Shown: positions 1 to 9,019, numbered from the stretch's first letter. The stretch is DNA of 64,000 bases from CAVZQN01 sp963837395 (GCA_963837395.1 CAWINI010000008.1:45607-109606), one strand, 5' to 3'. A program made the numbers and translations. Notes: generated by a model from the letters alone, not told the origin.

Positions 1-584
1 CGTTGATTTTAGGACATCAAGCCGGTTCATATTTAGCAATGAAGATTGCGATTGAAAAACCGCAGCTTGTTCGCGGCGCGATTGTACTCAACGGCTTGTT
101 ATACGCGGAAATGCCAGGAATTGAAAAAACTGCAACTCATGAACAGCGCGCTGCAATTGCAAATACCTGGACACCGGTAGAATTATTTCCAACCCCATCG
201 CAGGAAAGATATCGATCTTTCATGGAACAAGGTCAAGCATGGTTTTGCAAAGACAAAGCACAGCAAGCAAAATTTGCTGAATTAGGCAGCAAAGATAAAC
301 CTTCCACATGGTGGAATTATTTTGGTGAACTTGCAACAACGAATCTTACGAACGACATGAAATCACTGAAAGTACCGATGCTTGTGCTTCCATCGGTTCA
401 CGATAAGGAATCACCTGGTTTCGAAAATAACAAAGTTGCATTGGATCAATGGAGTCCGATGGATCATTCGGTAAGTTCGTTGCCGATTACTGTTGTGAGG
501 ATGGAAGATTGTCGGGCTTATGCGATGGAGGATCAGCCGCAGAAGTTGGATGAACTGATTCGCAATTGGACAAGCAAATTGTAG
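1..584 (+). CDS. alpha/beta-hydrolase-fold protein, 3' part, catalytic residues apparently lost
   Basis: The 5' end lies outside the window; about 194 residues remain. The visible part starts at the nucleophile elbow of an alpha/beta hydrolase and runs to a normal C-terminal helix. The elbow reads ILGHQAGSYLA where the family has G-H-S-x-G, so the nucleophile Ser position holds Gln. Near the end, where homologues have C-G-H-F with the catalytic His, this protein has MEDCRAYAMEDQP, so the His also appears replaced. The late strand KVPMLVLPSVHDKESPG is where the catalytic acid normally lies. By sight this is a degenerate or non-hydrolytic member. The stop lies just upstream of the kinase gene on the same strand. 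The substrate is unknown. Confidence 0.6.
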   Translation, partial: LILGHQAGSYLAMKIAIEKPQLVRGAIVLNGLLYAEMPGIEKTATHEQRAAIANTWTPVELFPTPSQERYRSFMEQGQAWFCKDKAQQAKFAELGSKDKPSTWWNYFGELATTNLTNDMKSLKVPMLVLPSVHDKESPGFENNKVALDQWSPMDHSVSSLPITVVRMEDCRAYAMEDQPQKLDELIRNWTSKL

Positions 585-598
585 TCATTGCGGACAAG

Positions 599-1717
599 AT
601 GTCCGCGGTCTACAATGCGGGCCAGGACCCTCGCTCATCAGTGCCTAGGGCCGCGTTCATCATGTGGAAAATCGCGCTCCGTAGGATCCTTCCGATTGCG
701 GCATGGATCATCGTTGGCCTGGTGTTTACAAGTCAGTTGCATTTTTTCGCAGCACGTTCTGGCGGAAAAATGTCCTGGCTGGATTCGCTGGTATGGGAGA
801 TTCCGCGATGGTTGTTATGGGCATTCTTCGCACCGTTTGTGACGCGACTCGCGCGGAAATATCCGGTCCATAGAGAAAATGCTCCAAAGCGGATTGTATT
901 GCACACATTCTTCGGAGCGATCTTTTCGCTGATCCACCTGGTTTCATTTATTTTGATCTTTCATGGAATACGAACATGGATGGGAGATCATGGAAAATTC
1001 TTTGATACGCTTCAATTCGCATTTGCGTTGGATTTCCATGTTGGAGTCGCAGTTTACTGGCTGCTGGTCTTATTGCGGCAAAGCCGGGATTCCGAACAAC
1101 GCATCGCGCGATTGCATGCCGAACTATCGCAAGCTCAACTTCAGGCATTGAAAATGCAACTGCATCCGCATTTCTTGTTTAACACTTTGAATTCCATTTC
1201 ATCGTATCTTCGCAAAGATGTGGAGATCGCGGATGAAATGATCGGAAGATTGGGGGATTTTTTGCGGATTACATTACAAAATTCGGGCGCGCAAGAAATT
1301 CAATTGCAGCAAGAACTGAATTTCTTGAAGCAATATTTGGAAATCGAACAACTTCGTTTCCAGGATCGTCTTCATGCGGATTTCGACATTGCACCAGACA
1401 CGCTTACCGCACTTGTGCCGAATCTGATTTTGCAACCAATTGTTGAAAATGCTGTGCGTCATGGAGTTTCAGCAAAATCAGGACCGGGAACGATTCAGAT
1501 CTCAGCAAGACGCGTTGATTCAAAGTTGCAAATTACGATCAGCGATAACGGTCCTGGAATACCAGAACAACTAAAGCAAGGAATCGGAATTACATCAACG
1601 CGCAATCGATTGGAGCAAATGTACGGAGCTCAAGGAGCGTTTCAAATTCTGAATCAACGTGAAGGAGGCACCATCGCAATTTTAGAAATCCCGTTTCGTG
1701 AATCGGAGGCGAATTGA
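599..1717 (+). CDS. LytS/YehU-type sensor histidine kinase
   Basis: This is a membrane sensor kinase of the His_kinase (LytS/AlgZ) family, which phosphorylates LytTR response regulators. The N-terminal half has about four hydrophobic segments, followed by a short coiled linker (SEQRIARLHAELSQAQLQAL). Next is the phosphoacceptor block LHPHFLFNTLNSISSYL, typical of the family. The HATPase_c domain has the N box (IVENAVRHG) and G box (SDNGPGIPEQ, then GIGITSTRNRL). The start is uncertain: TTG 566 overlaps the preceding gene, ATG 599 is used here, and ATG 662 (MWKIALRR) begins right before the first membrane segment. The stop overlaps the start of the regulator gene at 1714, so the two are translationally coupled. 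The signal sensed is unknown. Confidence 0.85.
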   Translation: MSAVYNAGQDPRSSVPRAAFIMWKIALRRILPIAAWIIVGLVFTSQLHFFAARSGGKMSWLDSLVWEIPRWLLWAFFAPFVTRLARKYPVHRENAPKRIVLHTFFGAIFSLIHLVSFILIFHGIRTWMGDHGKFFDTLQFAFALDFHVGVAVYWLLVLLRQSRDSEQRIARLHAELSQAQLQALKMQLHPHFLFNTLNSISSYLRKDVEIADEMIGRLGDFLRITLQNSGAQEIQLQQELNFLKQYLEIEQLRFQDRLHADFDIAPDTLTALVPNLILQPIVENAVRHGVSAKSGPGTIQISARRVDSKLQITISDNGPGIPEQLKQGIGITSTRNRLEQMYGAQGAFQILNQREGGTIAILEIPFRESEAN

Positions 1718-2470
1718 AACTGCGGGCACTGATTGTTGATGATGAAAAACCGGCGCGGGACAAGATCCGTTACTTCCTGGAGCTTGATCCTGATATAGAA
1801 ATCATCGGCGAATCAGAATCTGGTCATGATGCGTTGCAAACTATCCGCGCAAAGTCTCCGGATTTGCTATTTCTCGATATTCAAATGCCTTTGATGGATG
1901 GCTTCGCTTTATTGAAACGTTCGGGCTCAAAACGACCGCCGGTTGTAATCTTTGTTACAGCCTATGATGAATACGCAGTGAAAGCATTTGAAACAAATGC
2001 CGTGGATTATTTGCTCAAACCTTTCACTCGAAAACGATTTGAAGCAGCACTCAGGAAAGTAAAAGAACAAATTCATAAAAAATCGATTCCCGATTCCACT
2101 GAACAAGCTTTCGCAGTACTCAGACAGCTTCAAAATGATAACAAATATATACAGCGGATCGCAGTCAAATCAGATCACGAAATTTCATTCTTACGGTGCG
2201 AGCAAATTGATTGGATTGAGAGCGAAGATAATTACGTATTGGTTCATTCCGGCAAACACACGCACATGATTCGCGAATCAATGAATTCGATGGAACAAAC
2301 GCTAAATCCAGCGCACTTCTTACGGATTCATCGCGGGATTATTGTCAATGCGGACCCGCATCCGCGAGATGCGCGGTAGTTCATTGATTTTAGAGGATGG
2401 TTCAAGTCTGGCTGTCAGCCGAAGAATGAAACCAAAAGTGCTGCAGTTCTTCATGAAGAAACAACTCTGA
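1714..2470 (+). pseudogene. LytTR-family response regulator, frameshifted near the C terminus
   Basis: The receiver domain is intact: the acidic pair is VDDEKPAR, the phospho-acceptor is FLDIQMPLMDG, and the switch/Lys region is FVTAYDEYAVKAFETNAVDYLLKPF. It is followed by a LytTR DNA-binding domain (VKSDHEISFLRCEQIDWIESEDNYVLVH, FLRIHRGIIVN). The reading frame as given stops at 2379, inside the last LytTR strands. Removing one C from the CCC at 2355-2357 restores a family-like ending (ADRIREMRGSSLILEDG, then SLAVSRRMKPKVLQFF) that stops at 2470. The gene is thus either a recent one-base mutant or carries a sequencing error. It starts with TTG at 1714 overlapping the kinase stop and is the cognate regulator of that kinase. 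Confidence 0.8.
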
Positions 2471-2541
2471 AAATTGGTTGATCCCCTCCTGATCCTTTTT
2501 GCGCATGATTAATCGACAACAAAAAATTGGAGGGTCCGACA

Positions 2542-2945
2542 ATGATTCCGAAAATTCAAGGTTCCACCCAGATGCCAGCCCGGGTTCAGCAGCATGAAAC
2601 CGAGCAGCTGAAACCAAAAAGAAGACGACCGATATGAATGGTTCAATGGCAGGATCAAATGATCAACCCAGAACGCCTCCGCCCGTCCAACCGCGTAATC
2701 CTGCTGCCGAACAGAAATATGAGGCACACCTGATGGCAGCTAATCTGAATGCAAAACTAAATTCGATCAACGGAGGCCAGCCAAAACCACCAGCAACAAA
2801 TGGTATTGAGATGGAAGACTTGTTGATTTCACACTTCAAAGACGCTGATAAGACTCCTGATGGCGAAGGAAGAAGCGGAATTGATCAGCCTGAACCAAAA
2901 TCAATCAAAGCACTTCAGTTTATGGTTGATGGCTTCAAAGGTTGA
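2542..2945 (+). CDS. small polar protein, probably one gene split by a poly-A deletion
   Basis: No family is recognised. A strong ribosome site (GGAGG, about 10 bases upstream) precedes ATG 2542, which opens MIPKIQGSTQMPARVQQHE and stops at 2637. A second frame begins with an overlapping ATG at 2634 and runs to 2945 (MNGSMAGSNDQPRTPPPVQP). Restoring one A in the A-run at 2616-2620 joins them into a roughly 135-residue protein with a Lys-Lys-Lys-Thr-Thr junction. There is no Sec signal or membrane segment; the first half is Pro/Gln/Asn-rich and the C-terminal half acidic and helical (MEDLLISHFKDADKTPDG). The polar M-x-x-K-I N terminus resembles five other proteins in the window that may share a secretion route (inference). 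Two genuinely overlapping genes are the alternative. Confidence 0.5.
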
Positions 2946-2948
2946 TGA

Positions 2949-3488
2949 TTACTGCGACTTAGGTTGGCCATCAAACGGCCCAACGATATCGCTTGTAACC
3001 CATCCACCAAAATATTGACCCGGCTCAGGTGTGACACGCTCACCATCTACATAGCAGGCATCCATCATTCTTGGGTAAAATGCGAGGTAATCTTTGATCG
3101 TTTCATAACCTTTTGTCGGTTCAGGATAACTCCAGCCGGCGGCAGCTACGGATTTAGATCCAACTTTGACATCATAGTAATAAGATTTTCCTTTAAACTC
3201 GCATGTCGAGTTTTTAGAAGTTGCTGTTAAGTATTCCATGCGAACATCTTCTCGCGGAATGTAATAAACAGGAGGATGGCCCTTTTGCAACACTCTAACG
3301 GCGTGTGTCGTTTCAGCTAACACCGTTTCATTGAAAACAACCTGAACATTTTTGGCAGTCGCTTCAACCCTTGGTGGCCGCGGATAATCCCAAACCGATT
3401 CTTGTTTCGTGGCTTTCTGATCTGCAGCAAAAACGTTGATCGTAACTGCAAAAATGAATGCAATACCAGTCCATGGATTGATTTTCAT
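2949..3488 (-). CDS. secreted DUF427-domain protein
   Basis: The protein has 179 residues with an N-terminal signal peptide (MKINPWTGIAFIFAVTINVFA). The mature part matches the DUF427 fold: VVFNETVLAETTHAVRVLQ, then the conserved PPVYYIPREDVRMEYL, the CEFKGKSYYYDVKVG strand and the WSYPEPTKGYETIKDYLAFYP block. DUF427 proteins are usually cytoplasmic and of unknown function, so an exported version is slightly unusual. It converges with the small polar gene upstream, whose stop is 3 bp away. The promoter would lie in 3489-3587, shared divergently with the VOC-family gene. Confidence 0.8.
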   Translation of the reverse strand: MKINPWTGIAFIFAVTINVFAADQKATKQESVWDYPRPPRVEATAKNVQVVFNETVLAETTHAVRVLQKGHPPVYYIPREDVRMEYLTATSKNSTCEFKGKSYYYDVKVGSKSVAAAGWSYPEPTKGYETIKDYLAFYPRMMDACYVDGERVTPEPGQYFGGWVTSDIVGPFDGQPKSQ

Positions 3489-3587
3489 TCTAAACCCCTG
3501 TTCTAATCACAAATCCTAGCATAGATTTTCATTTACCCCTGTCGATTGCTGATCATATCAATCGACTATGTTTAGTAAGGAGGCGTT

Positions 3588-4478
3588 ATGAAAGAAATTA
3601 CACCCTGTTTATGGTTAGATAGCAACGCCGAAGAGGCGGTGAATTTTTATGTATCTCTTTTCAGTAATTCCAAAATCGGAAAAGTAAGCCGCTATGGAGA
3701 TTCCGGCGCTGAAGTTTCTGGTCAACCTAAAGGCAGTGTCATGACAATAACCTTTCGGCTGGAAGGTCAGCCATTTATGGCGCTCAACGGCGGTCCGCAA
3801 TTCAAATTTAGTCCCGCAATTTCATTCTTCGTTAACTGCAAAACTGAAAAAGAAATTGATAGCCTTTGGGAAAAACTTTCAGGAGGAGCCACAGTTCTGA
3901 TGGAGCTTGGTAAATATCCGTTCAGTGAAAAGTTTGGTTGGCTTCAAGATAAATTTGGAATCTCCTGGCAATTGATGATCAGTGATCGCTCTCAAAAAAT
4001 CGTCCCATTCTTAACATTTGTTGGTGATCAATTTGGAAAAGCGGAAGAAGCAATAAATCTCTACACTTCCCTGTTTCCAAACTCTGCTACTGAAAGAGTT
4101 GAACGTTATGCAAAAGGAGAGCACGACAAAGAAGGTGCAATCAAGCATGCCGTCTTCACGTTGAATGGTCAAAATTTTATGGCGATGGAAAGCAGCGCGT
4201 CCCACAAATTTACATTCACACACGCCATCTCGTTCATGGTGAATTGTGAGAATCAAGCGGAAGTAGATCATTTCTGGGACAAGCTTTCAAAAGAAGGCCA
4301 GGAAGAACAGTGCGGCTGGCTTCAAGATAAATTTGGAGTTTCATGGCAGATCGCACCTATCGTGTTACCGGAATTGTTACAAGATCCTGATCGGAAGAAA
4401 GCAGAAAAAGTAATGAATGCGATGCTGCAAATGAAAAAGATCGACATCAACAAATTGAAGCAAGCTTATGAACAGTAG
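3588..4478 (+). CDS. tandem VOC / PhnB-like (3-demethylubiquinone methyltransferase-fold) protein
   Basis: The protein has 296 residues built from two copies of the PhnB-like glyoxalase/VOC domain, roughly residues 1-135 and 141-265. Copy 1 has ITPCLWLDSNAEEAVNFYVSLF, the strand FMALNGGPQFKFSPAISFFV and WLQDKFGISWQLM. Copy 2 has IVPFLTFVGDQFGKAEEAINLY, FMAMESSASHKFTFTHAISF and WLQDKFGVSWQIAP. Despite the family's common label this fold has no methyltransferase motif; most members are uncharacterised metal-binding or resistance-like proteins. ATG follows an AAGGAGG ribosome site. The RibD-like reductase starts 24 bp downstream, so the two probably form an operon. Confidence 0.8.
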   Translation: MKEITPCLWLDSNAEEAVNFYVSLFSNSKIGKVSRYGDSGAEVSGQPKGSVMTITFRLEGQPFMALNGGPQFKFSPAISFFVNCKTEKEIDSLWEKLSGGATVLMELGKYPFSEKFGWLQDKFGISWQLMISDRSQKIVPFLTFVGDQFGKAEEAINLYTSLFPNSATERVERYAKGEHDKEGAIKHAVFTLNGQNFMAMESSASHKFTFTHAISFMVNCENQAEVDHFWDKLSKEGQEEQCGWLQDKFGVSWQIAPIVLPELLQDPDRKKAEKVMNAMLQMKKIDINKLKQAYEQ

Positions 4479-4502
4479 CGCGTTGCACAAAGGAGATGAA
4501 TT

Positions 4503-5078
4503 ATGAGCAAATTATCGGTTTTTGAAAATGTGACACTCGATGGATATTTTTCCGGTCCGAATGGTGATCTTAGCTGGGCAAAGCAAAATGTTGATGATGA
4601 ATGGAATAAGTTCGTTGAAGAGAATGCAAGTGCCGGAGGAGTGTTATTGATGGGCAGGGTTACTTACGAAATGATGATTCAGTACTGGCCTACGCCGCAG
4701 GCCGCAAAAAATGATCCTGTTGTTGCTGAACAGATGAATAATAGGGCGAAGATTGTATTTTCCAGAACTCTGGATAAGGCAACATGGAACAATACAAAAG
4801 TTGTAAAGAATGATATTGCTGCTGAAGTTAAAAGATTGAAAGAAGAAGGCGGAAAAGATATGACGATTTTAGGAAGCGGCAGTATTGTCTCGCAATTAAC
4901 GCAAGCAGGATTGATCGATGAATATAAGCTTTCAGTAAATCCTGTAGTTATTGGTAAAGGCAGGACGGTATTTGAAGGCGTTAAAGATAAAATGAATTTG
5001 AAACTAACAAAGTCACGGAACTTCAAGAACGGGAATGTTGTACTGCAATATGAATGGGCGGCGAAGAGCAATTTGTAG
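4503..5078 (+). CDS. dihydrofolate reductase / RibD C-terminal family protein
   Basis: The protein has 191 residues. It has the RibD-C/DHFR-like fold: strand SVFENVTLDGYFSGPNGDLSW, the nucleotide-site segment VLLMGRVTYEMMIQYWP, KIVFSRTL, DMTILGSGSIVSQLTQAGLIDEYKLSVNPVVIGKGRTVFEGV and a final strand. Members are NADPH-dependent reductases of unknown substrate, frequently next to PhnB/VOC proteins as here. A GGAGATGAATT ribosome site precedes the ATG. A second, foreign-looking member of this family is split by an insertion element at 48.9-50.8 kb. Confidence 0.8.
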   Translation: MSKLSVFENVTLDGYFSGPNGDLSWAKQNVDDEWNKFVEENASAGGVLLMGRVTYEMMIQYWPTPQAAKNDPVVAEQMNNRAKIVFSRTLDKATWNNTKVVKNDIAAEVKRLKEEGGKDMTILGSGSIVSQLTQAGLIDEYKLSVNPVVIGKGRTVFEGVKDKMNLKLTKSRNFKNGNVVLQYEWAAKSNL

Positions 5079-5100
5079 CACCGTGGAACTCGACGAAAAA

Positions 5101-5126
5101 GGCCAGGAAACTTTCGTTTCCCGGCC
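5101..5126 (+). terminator. hairpin, probable terminator after the reductase gene
   Basis: GGCCAGGAAAC pairs with GTTTCCCGGCC across a TTTC loop (one A/C mismatch). It begins about 22 bp after the stop at 5078. A run of five T lies about 12 bases further on, so termination is likely but not a textbook U-tract. Confidence 0.5.
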
Positions 5127-5309
5127 AGTGACCACTAACTTTTTGGTTCAGAGATTAAAGAGTCCCTGTTTCTGCTTGCGAAATCCGATGCAAGATCAGC
5201 GGTGAATTCAAACGCTGATTTCCGCCGTGCATCTTGAATCTTGTATCTTGTATCTCTTCAGCAGCCAATCGCCTCTAACTTCAGTTAGATTAATTCCTAC
5301 TCAAATAGT

Positions 5310-5348
5310 CAGGAGGGGAAGGCGGGCGACCACTCCCCCGCCCTCCTG
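5310..5348. repeat. GC-rich inverted repeat downstream of the FAD oxidase
   Basis: CAGGAGGG at 5310-5317 is a perfect complement of CCCTCCTG at 5341-5348, with a GC-rich interior (GGCGGGCG against CCCCCG). It lies 12 bp past the stop of the minus-strand FAD oxidase at 5360, so it may terminate that transcript. It also resembles dispersed GGGCGACC-type intergenic repeats such as the one at 28.0 kb. Confidence 0.5.
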
Positions 5349-5359
5349 TGGAAGTAAGA

Positions 5360-6742
5360 TTAGCTCGGTCGAATATTCTGGTTGTTATGAAAGACATTCT
5401 CCGGATCGTACTTCTTTTTAATTTCCGCGAGCCGTTGATAATTCGGACCATAAACTGAGGTAACGCGATCACCTTCCTCTTCAGTCATGAAGTTCACATA
5501 AGCCCCGGCGGAAGCAAAAGGTTTGGATGCTTTGAAGAAATCGCGTGCCCATGCTATGCCTTTTTGATCCTCAGCCGGAGTTTCCCATCTGCCATGTACA
5601 TTCATGACGAACTTTGCATCGCGATATCGGTAAGCCGTATGATCTGGTGCGATACGATTCGCTGCCCCGGATATGCAACCGATAAAAATTTCGCAATGCG
5701 GAGATGGTAATTTTCCCGCATATTCAATCATGGCATTAAATACACCGTCACTGAGTTCGGTGAAATTGTGTGATTTCCAATAATTTCTCGCACCCGGCGT
5801 AAGCAAAGGATCGAACGCTTGCTGCCATGCCACATATGGAACTGGTCCAACATGTTCGCCATGAAGATTTCCAAACTTACGTATGTTATCGATTAGTTTC
5901 TGACCTGCCGGGATTTCGCCGGAATAAAAAGCAGCCAGAATGACAACTTCTTTTCCATGCACCGATTCAGGAAGAAATGGCAAAGGAGGCGCTTTACGCA
6001 TTACAACCCAAACGTTGATATCTTCAGGCGCAGTTTTCATGAATTCGCGGTAATTGTTCATGACCTGTTTGGCTTGGTCGAACGGAAAGACCAAAAGCCC
6101 TGCTAAAACTTCCGGTCCGACCGAATGTAACCCAAACTCAAATTGAGTCACGACTCCGAAATTTCCACCGCCTCCGCGAATCGCCCAAAATAAATCGGCA
6201 TTTTCTTTTTCATTGACCTGTCTTTTATTTCCATCCGCAGTAATTACATCTGCTGAAATCAAATTGTCGATTGTAAAACCATATTTGCGTGTGAGCCACC
6301 CAAATCCACCGCCAAGAGTTAAACCGGAAATACCAGTTGTTGAATTGATGCCCACCGGAGTTGCAAGTGCATGAACCTGAGCAGCTGCATCGAAATCTGC
6401 AAGCGTTGCCCCTGGATCTACATAGGCACGATTTTTCTTTGCATCCACTCTCACATTCTTGAGTGTCGAAAGATCGATCATGATTCCGTTGTCTGAAATC
6501 GCATTCCCTGCAATGTTGTGCCCTGCCCCACGAATCGTTAACTCCAGTTTGTTTTCACGCGCAAATCCAATCGTGCGCTGAACATCTTCTGATTGTGCAA
6601 CCCTCACAATGGCTGCTGGATGCTTATCAATCATCGCATTCCAAATTTTTCGAATATCGTCATAATCAGAATCGCCCGGAAGGACAACTCTGCCCTGGAT
6701 CTTTTGTTTTAATGCATTCACTTTTTCTCTGAACTCAGTCAT
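5360..6742 (-). CDS. FAD-linked oxidase with berberine-bridge (BBE) domain
   Basis: The protein has 460 residues, the usual length for the PCMH-FAD/BBE family of covalent flavoprotein oxidases. The FAD domain includes LTIRGAGHNIAGNAI, where the His of GAGH is the expected flavinylation residue. It also has YVDPGATLADFDAAAQ, GISGLTLGGGFGWLTRKYG and FWAIRGGGGNFGVVTQFEF. The C-terminal BBE segment ends in KYDPENVFHNNQNI. The Cys used for a second covalent flavin link in bicovalent members is not evident (VGINSTTG), so attachment is probably single. There is no signal peptide, so it is likely cytoplasmic; the substrate is unknown (sugars, alcohols or natural products in relatives). It is transcribed divergently from the secreted protein at 6887. 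Confidence 0.85.
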   Translation of the reverse strand: MTEFREKVNALKQKIQGRVVLPGDSDYDDIRKIWNAMIDKHPAAIVRVAQSEDVQRTIGFARENKLELTIRGAGHNIAGNAISDNGIMIDLSTLKNVRVDAKKNRAYVDPGATLADFDAAAQVHALATPVGINSTTGISGLTLGGGFGWLTRKYGFTIDNLISADVITADGNKRQVNEKENADLFWAIRGGGGNFGVVTQFEFGLHSVGPEVLAGLLVFPFDQAKQVMNNYREFMKTAPEDINVWVVMRKAPPLPFLPESVHGKEVVILAAFYSGEIPAGQKLIDNIRKFGNLHGEHVGPVPYVAWQQAFDPLLTPGARNYWKSHNFTELSDGVFNAMIEYAGKLPSPHCEIFIGCISGAANRIAPDHTAYRYRDAKFVMNVHGRWETPAEDQKGIAWARDFFKASKPFASAGAYVNFMTEEEGDRVTSVYGPNYQRLAEIKKKYDPENVFHNNQNIRPS

Positions 6743-6844
6743 GGCTGTTAAACCTCCATATATATTGATGCATCACATTGTAACTATGTGCAATAACATC
6801 CGCTATGACTGTAAGTCCGCATTTCATGACAAAAAGTCCGAAAT

Positions 6845-6872
6845 TTGACAGCGTAAATACTTGTTGTATGCT
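6845..6872 (+). promoter_or_regulatory. sigma-70-type promoter for the secreted protein gene
   Basis: TTGACA at 6845-6850 and TATGCT at 6867-6872 are separated by 16 bases. Transcription would start near 6879, only about 8 bases before ATG 6887, and no GGAGG precedes that ATG. The mRNA may therefore be nearly leaderless. Confidence 0.5.
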
Positions 6873-6886
6873 GTCAGTTTGCCCTT

Positions 6887-7646
6887 ATGTTTCGTCTAAT
6901 TTCTTTGTTTTTGTCGTTATCCGCTTGTTGTGCGGCCGTGTCGGCCCAGAATTATCTCCAATATGAAATAAAAACTAGCGGCCGGCAGTGCGGTTATCCC
7001 GGTAGATATACGGTTGATATGAGCAAGATTCAGGAGACTGCAGACAAATATTCCAATTCAGTGATTCTACTTGTGACGCCTGAAGAAAGAACAAAAGTTG
7101 AAGATGAGATTAAAGCCTGGAATGAACAAGGTAAAACTCCACGCAAAGGAATGGATCCTTGTTCAACCTGCAGTCAGGAATATGAAGCTTGCATCGTGTT
7201 TGATTACCTTGATGCCAATGTTTCAAATTGTTCAAACTGGAAAGAGTGGAGGGATGATTGGGATCAAAAAATCCATGCAATCATTGATCAAGGCCTGAAC
7301 AAGTTTACATGGTTGGATCCGAATTCTTATACATTGATCTACAAACTCCAGGTTGGACACTGATGGAAAAGTGACCAGAATCGCACCGATCGATTCAAAA
7401 TGGAGAACACCTGATCCGCAATCGCATACTCCACCATGGACCCAGCAAGATATCAATGATTTCGCTAAACAAGGACCACCGACATTGACAGACATGAGTA
7501 TGTGGTTTCAAGATAAATTTGCGAATTTCCAGGCATGTCCTTTTCCAAAAGATAGCAAGCGGACATTTGTAGATCGCACACCATCGATTTATCACAACGT
7601 ACCAGGTCAGGTTGGACACAAACCTTCTCCGGTACCTACCGAGTAA
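6887..7646 (+). pseudogene. secreted protein of unknown function, one-base frameshift in the middle
   Basis: The first frame (6887-7363) has a signal peptide (MFRLISLFLSLSACCAAVSA) and a Cys-rich exported domain (GRQCGYPGRYTV, MDPCSTCSQEYEAC, NVSNCSNW) and stops with KLQVGH. The second frame (to 7646) continues TDGKVTRIAPIDSKWRTPDP. Dropping one G from the GG at about 7351 gives KLQVDTDGKVTR and a single protein of about 252 residues. The end is basic and contains ACPFPKDSKRTF. The paired cysteines suggest disulphides outside the cytoplasm. I do not recognise the family. Confidence 0.6.
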
Positions 7647-7655
7647 TTGTGCTTT

Positions 7656-8648
7656 ATGCCTAGTGATGTCCTTTCAAACGTTTTGCGAACCGTTAGATTG
7701 ACCGGTGCAGTATTTTTTTATGTAGAAGCAGCACCACCATGGGCCGCAGTTACATCTCCAAAATTTAGAGGCATAGCGCAAATCATGCCGGATGCCGGAC
7801 ATCTCATTTCTTATCATGTTGTAACGCATGGAAATTGCTACGGCATTGTTAAAGGAATGCCGCCTGTTCGATTGGAAGCTGGCGATGTGATCGTATTTCC
7901 GCATGGCGATCCGCACGTCATGGCCAGCGATCCTTCGATTGATGCCGTGGAACTTCCCATCCCATTTCCACCCGGAGTGCAACGTCCATTTGTGTTGAAG
8001 GAAGGGCCTGCTGAGGATGATTCGAAAACTACGCTTGTTTGCGGGTTTCTTGGATGCGATGCTCGTCCATTCAATCCGTTGCTTTCAACATTACCGCGCG
8101 TGATGCATTTGAAGGCGAGTACAACACCAAAAGCAGTTTGGTTGAATCACTTCATTCAGTACGCAGCATTGGAATCGAAAGAAAAAACTCCAGGCGGCGA
8201 AGCAGTTCTGGCACAGCTGAGTGAATTGTTATTTGTCGAAGTTGTGCGAATTTATTTGGAATCGTTGCCTGCGGAACAAACCGGCTGGCTGTCTGGATTA
8301 CGTGATCGATATATTGGACAAGCTCTTAGCTTACTGCATGAACGTCCATCACATCCGTGGGGATTGGAAGAATTGGCACATGATGTTGGATTGTCGCGAT
8401 CAGTGTTAGCTGAACGATTCATGCATCTTGTCGGACAACCGCCAATGCAATATTTATCCCAATGGCGGATGCAAATCGCATCCGGATTGCTCGCGCGCGG
8501 CTCCGGCAAAATTGCCCAGGTCGCCGCTGAAGCTGGCTATGACTCCGAAGCTGCCTTCAGCCGCGCCTTCAAGAAATTCGTCGGCGTCTCTCCCGCCGAA
8601 TGGCGCAAACAAAAGGCAACTCAGAAACAGGAGTCGACATCGTCTTAG
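7656..8648 (+). CDS. AraC-family transcriptional regulator with cupin sensor domain
   Basis: The protein has about 330 residues. The N-terminal cupin (Cupin_6/AraC-binding type) includes GHLISYHVVTHGNCYGIV and LEAGDVIVFPHGDPHVMASD. Two C-terminal AraC helix-turn-helix motifs follow: WGLEELAHDVGLSRSVLAERFM and KIAQVAAEAGYDSEAAFSRAFKKFVGVSPAEWR. The start was set at ATG 7656, since the TTG at 7647 overlaps nothing useful. Such regulators usually control a neighbouring oxidoreductase; the FAD oxidase and the molybdoenzyme are the nearest candidates, but no operator can be assigned from sequence. Confidence 0.85.
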   Translation: MPSDVLSNVLRTVRLTGAVFFYVEAAPPWAAVTSPKFRGIAQIMPDAGHLISYHVVTHGNCYGIVKGMPPVRLEAGDVIVFPHGDPHVMASDPSIDAVELPIPFPPGVQRPFVLKEGPAEDDSKTTLVCGFLGCDARPFNPLLSTLPRVMHLKASTTPKAVWLNHFIQYAALESKEKTPGGEAVLAQLSELLFVEVVRIYLESLPAEQTGWLSGLRDRYIGQALSLLHERPSHPWGLEELAHDVGLSRSVLAERFMHLVGQPPMQYLSQWRMQIASGLLARGSGKIAQVAAEAGYDSEAAFSRAFKKFVGVSPAEWRKQKATQKQESTSS

Positions 8649-8664
8649 TACTATAATTATAGTA
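8649..8664. repeat. perfect AT-rich palindrome after the AraC gene
   Basis: TACTATAATTATAGTA is a perfect 16-bp palindrome starting immediately after the stop codon. It could be a weak terminator stem or an operator. It is followed at about 8681-8715 by short imperfect repeats of the form AGATGCC / GGATGCC, common as intergenic minisatellite-like DNA. Confidence 0.45.
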
Positions 8665-8820
8665 TTACTGTTATTTTGTGAGATGCCAGATTCCAGATGC
8701 CGGATGCCAGCAGTGCCTGTACTATAGAGTTTGTGGTATTTGCATACCGATATTAGGCGGGTTAAATAGAAGTTCGCCTTCTGCTTTGGATTCCGCTTAT
8801 AATATTACCGAGGCAAAACC

Positions 8821-9018
8821 TTGAAGTACAAAGTTATATTGCAACATTCTGAAGAGGGATATAGTGTCTCATGCCCTGGATTACCTGGATGTTGGTCACA
8901 GGGTGAAACTGAAGAAGAAGCAATCGCAAATATGCAAACTGCTATTCAGGAATATCTTGCTGCAATAGACGAGTCACTCGACAAGGCGGAAGTTAGAGAA
9001 ATAGAAGTTTCCGTCTGA
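8821..9018 (+). CDS. hicB: HicB-family antitoxin
   Basis: The protein has 65 residues with the HicB partial RNase-H-like fold: YKVILQHSEEGYSVSCPGLPGCWSQGETEEEAIANMQTAIQEYL. It neutralises HicA and can repress its own promoter in characterised systems. It starts with TTG behind a GAGG ribosome site. No separate DNA-binding domain follows, so this is the short form. It precedes hicA by one base, the reverse of the classical hicA-hicB order but common for short HicB proteins. Confidence 0.85.
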   Translation: MKYKVILQHSEEGYSVSCPGLPGCWSQGETEEEAIANMQTAIQEYLAAIDESLDKAEVREIEVSV

Positions 9019-9019
9019 A

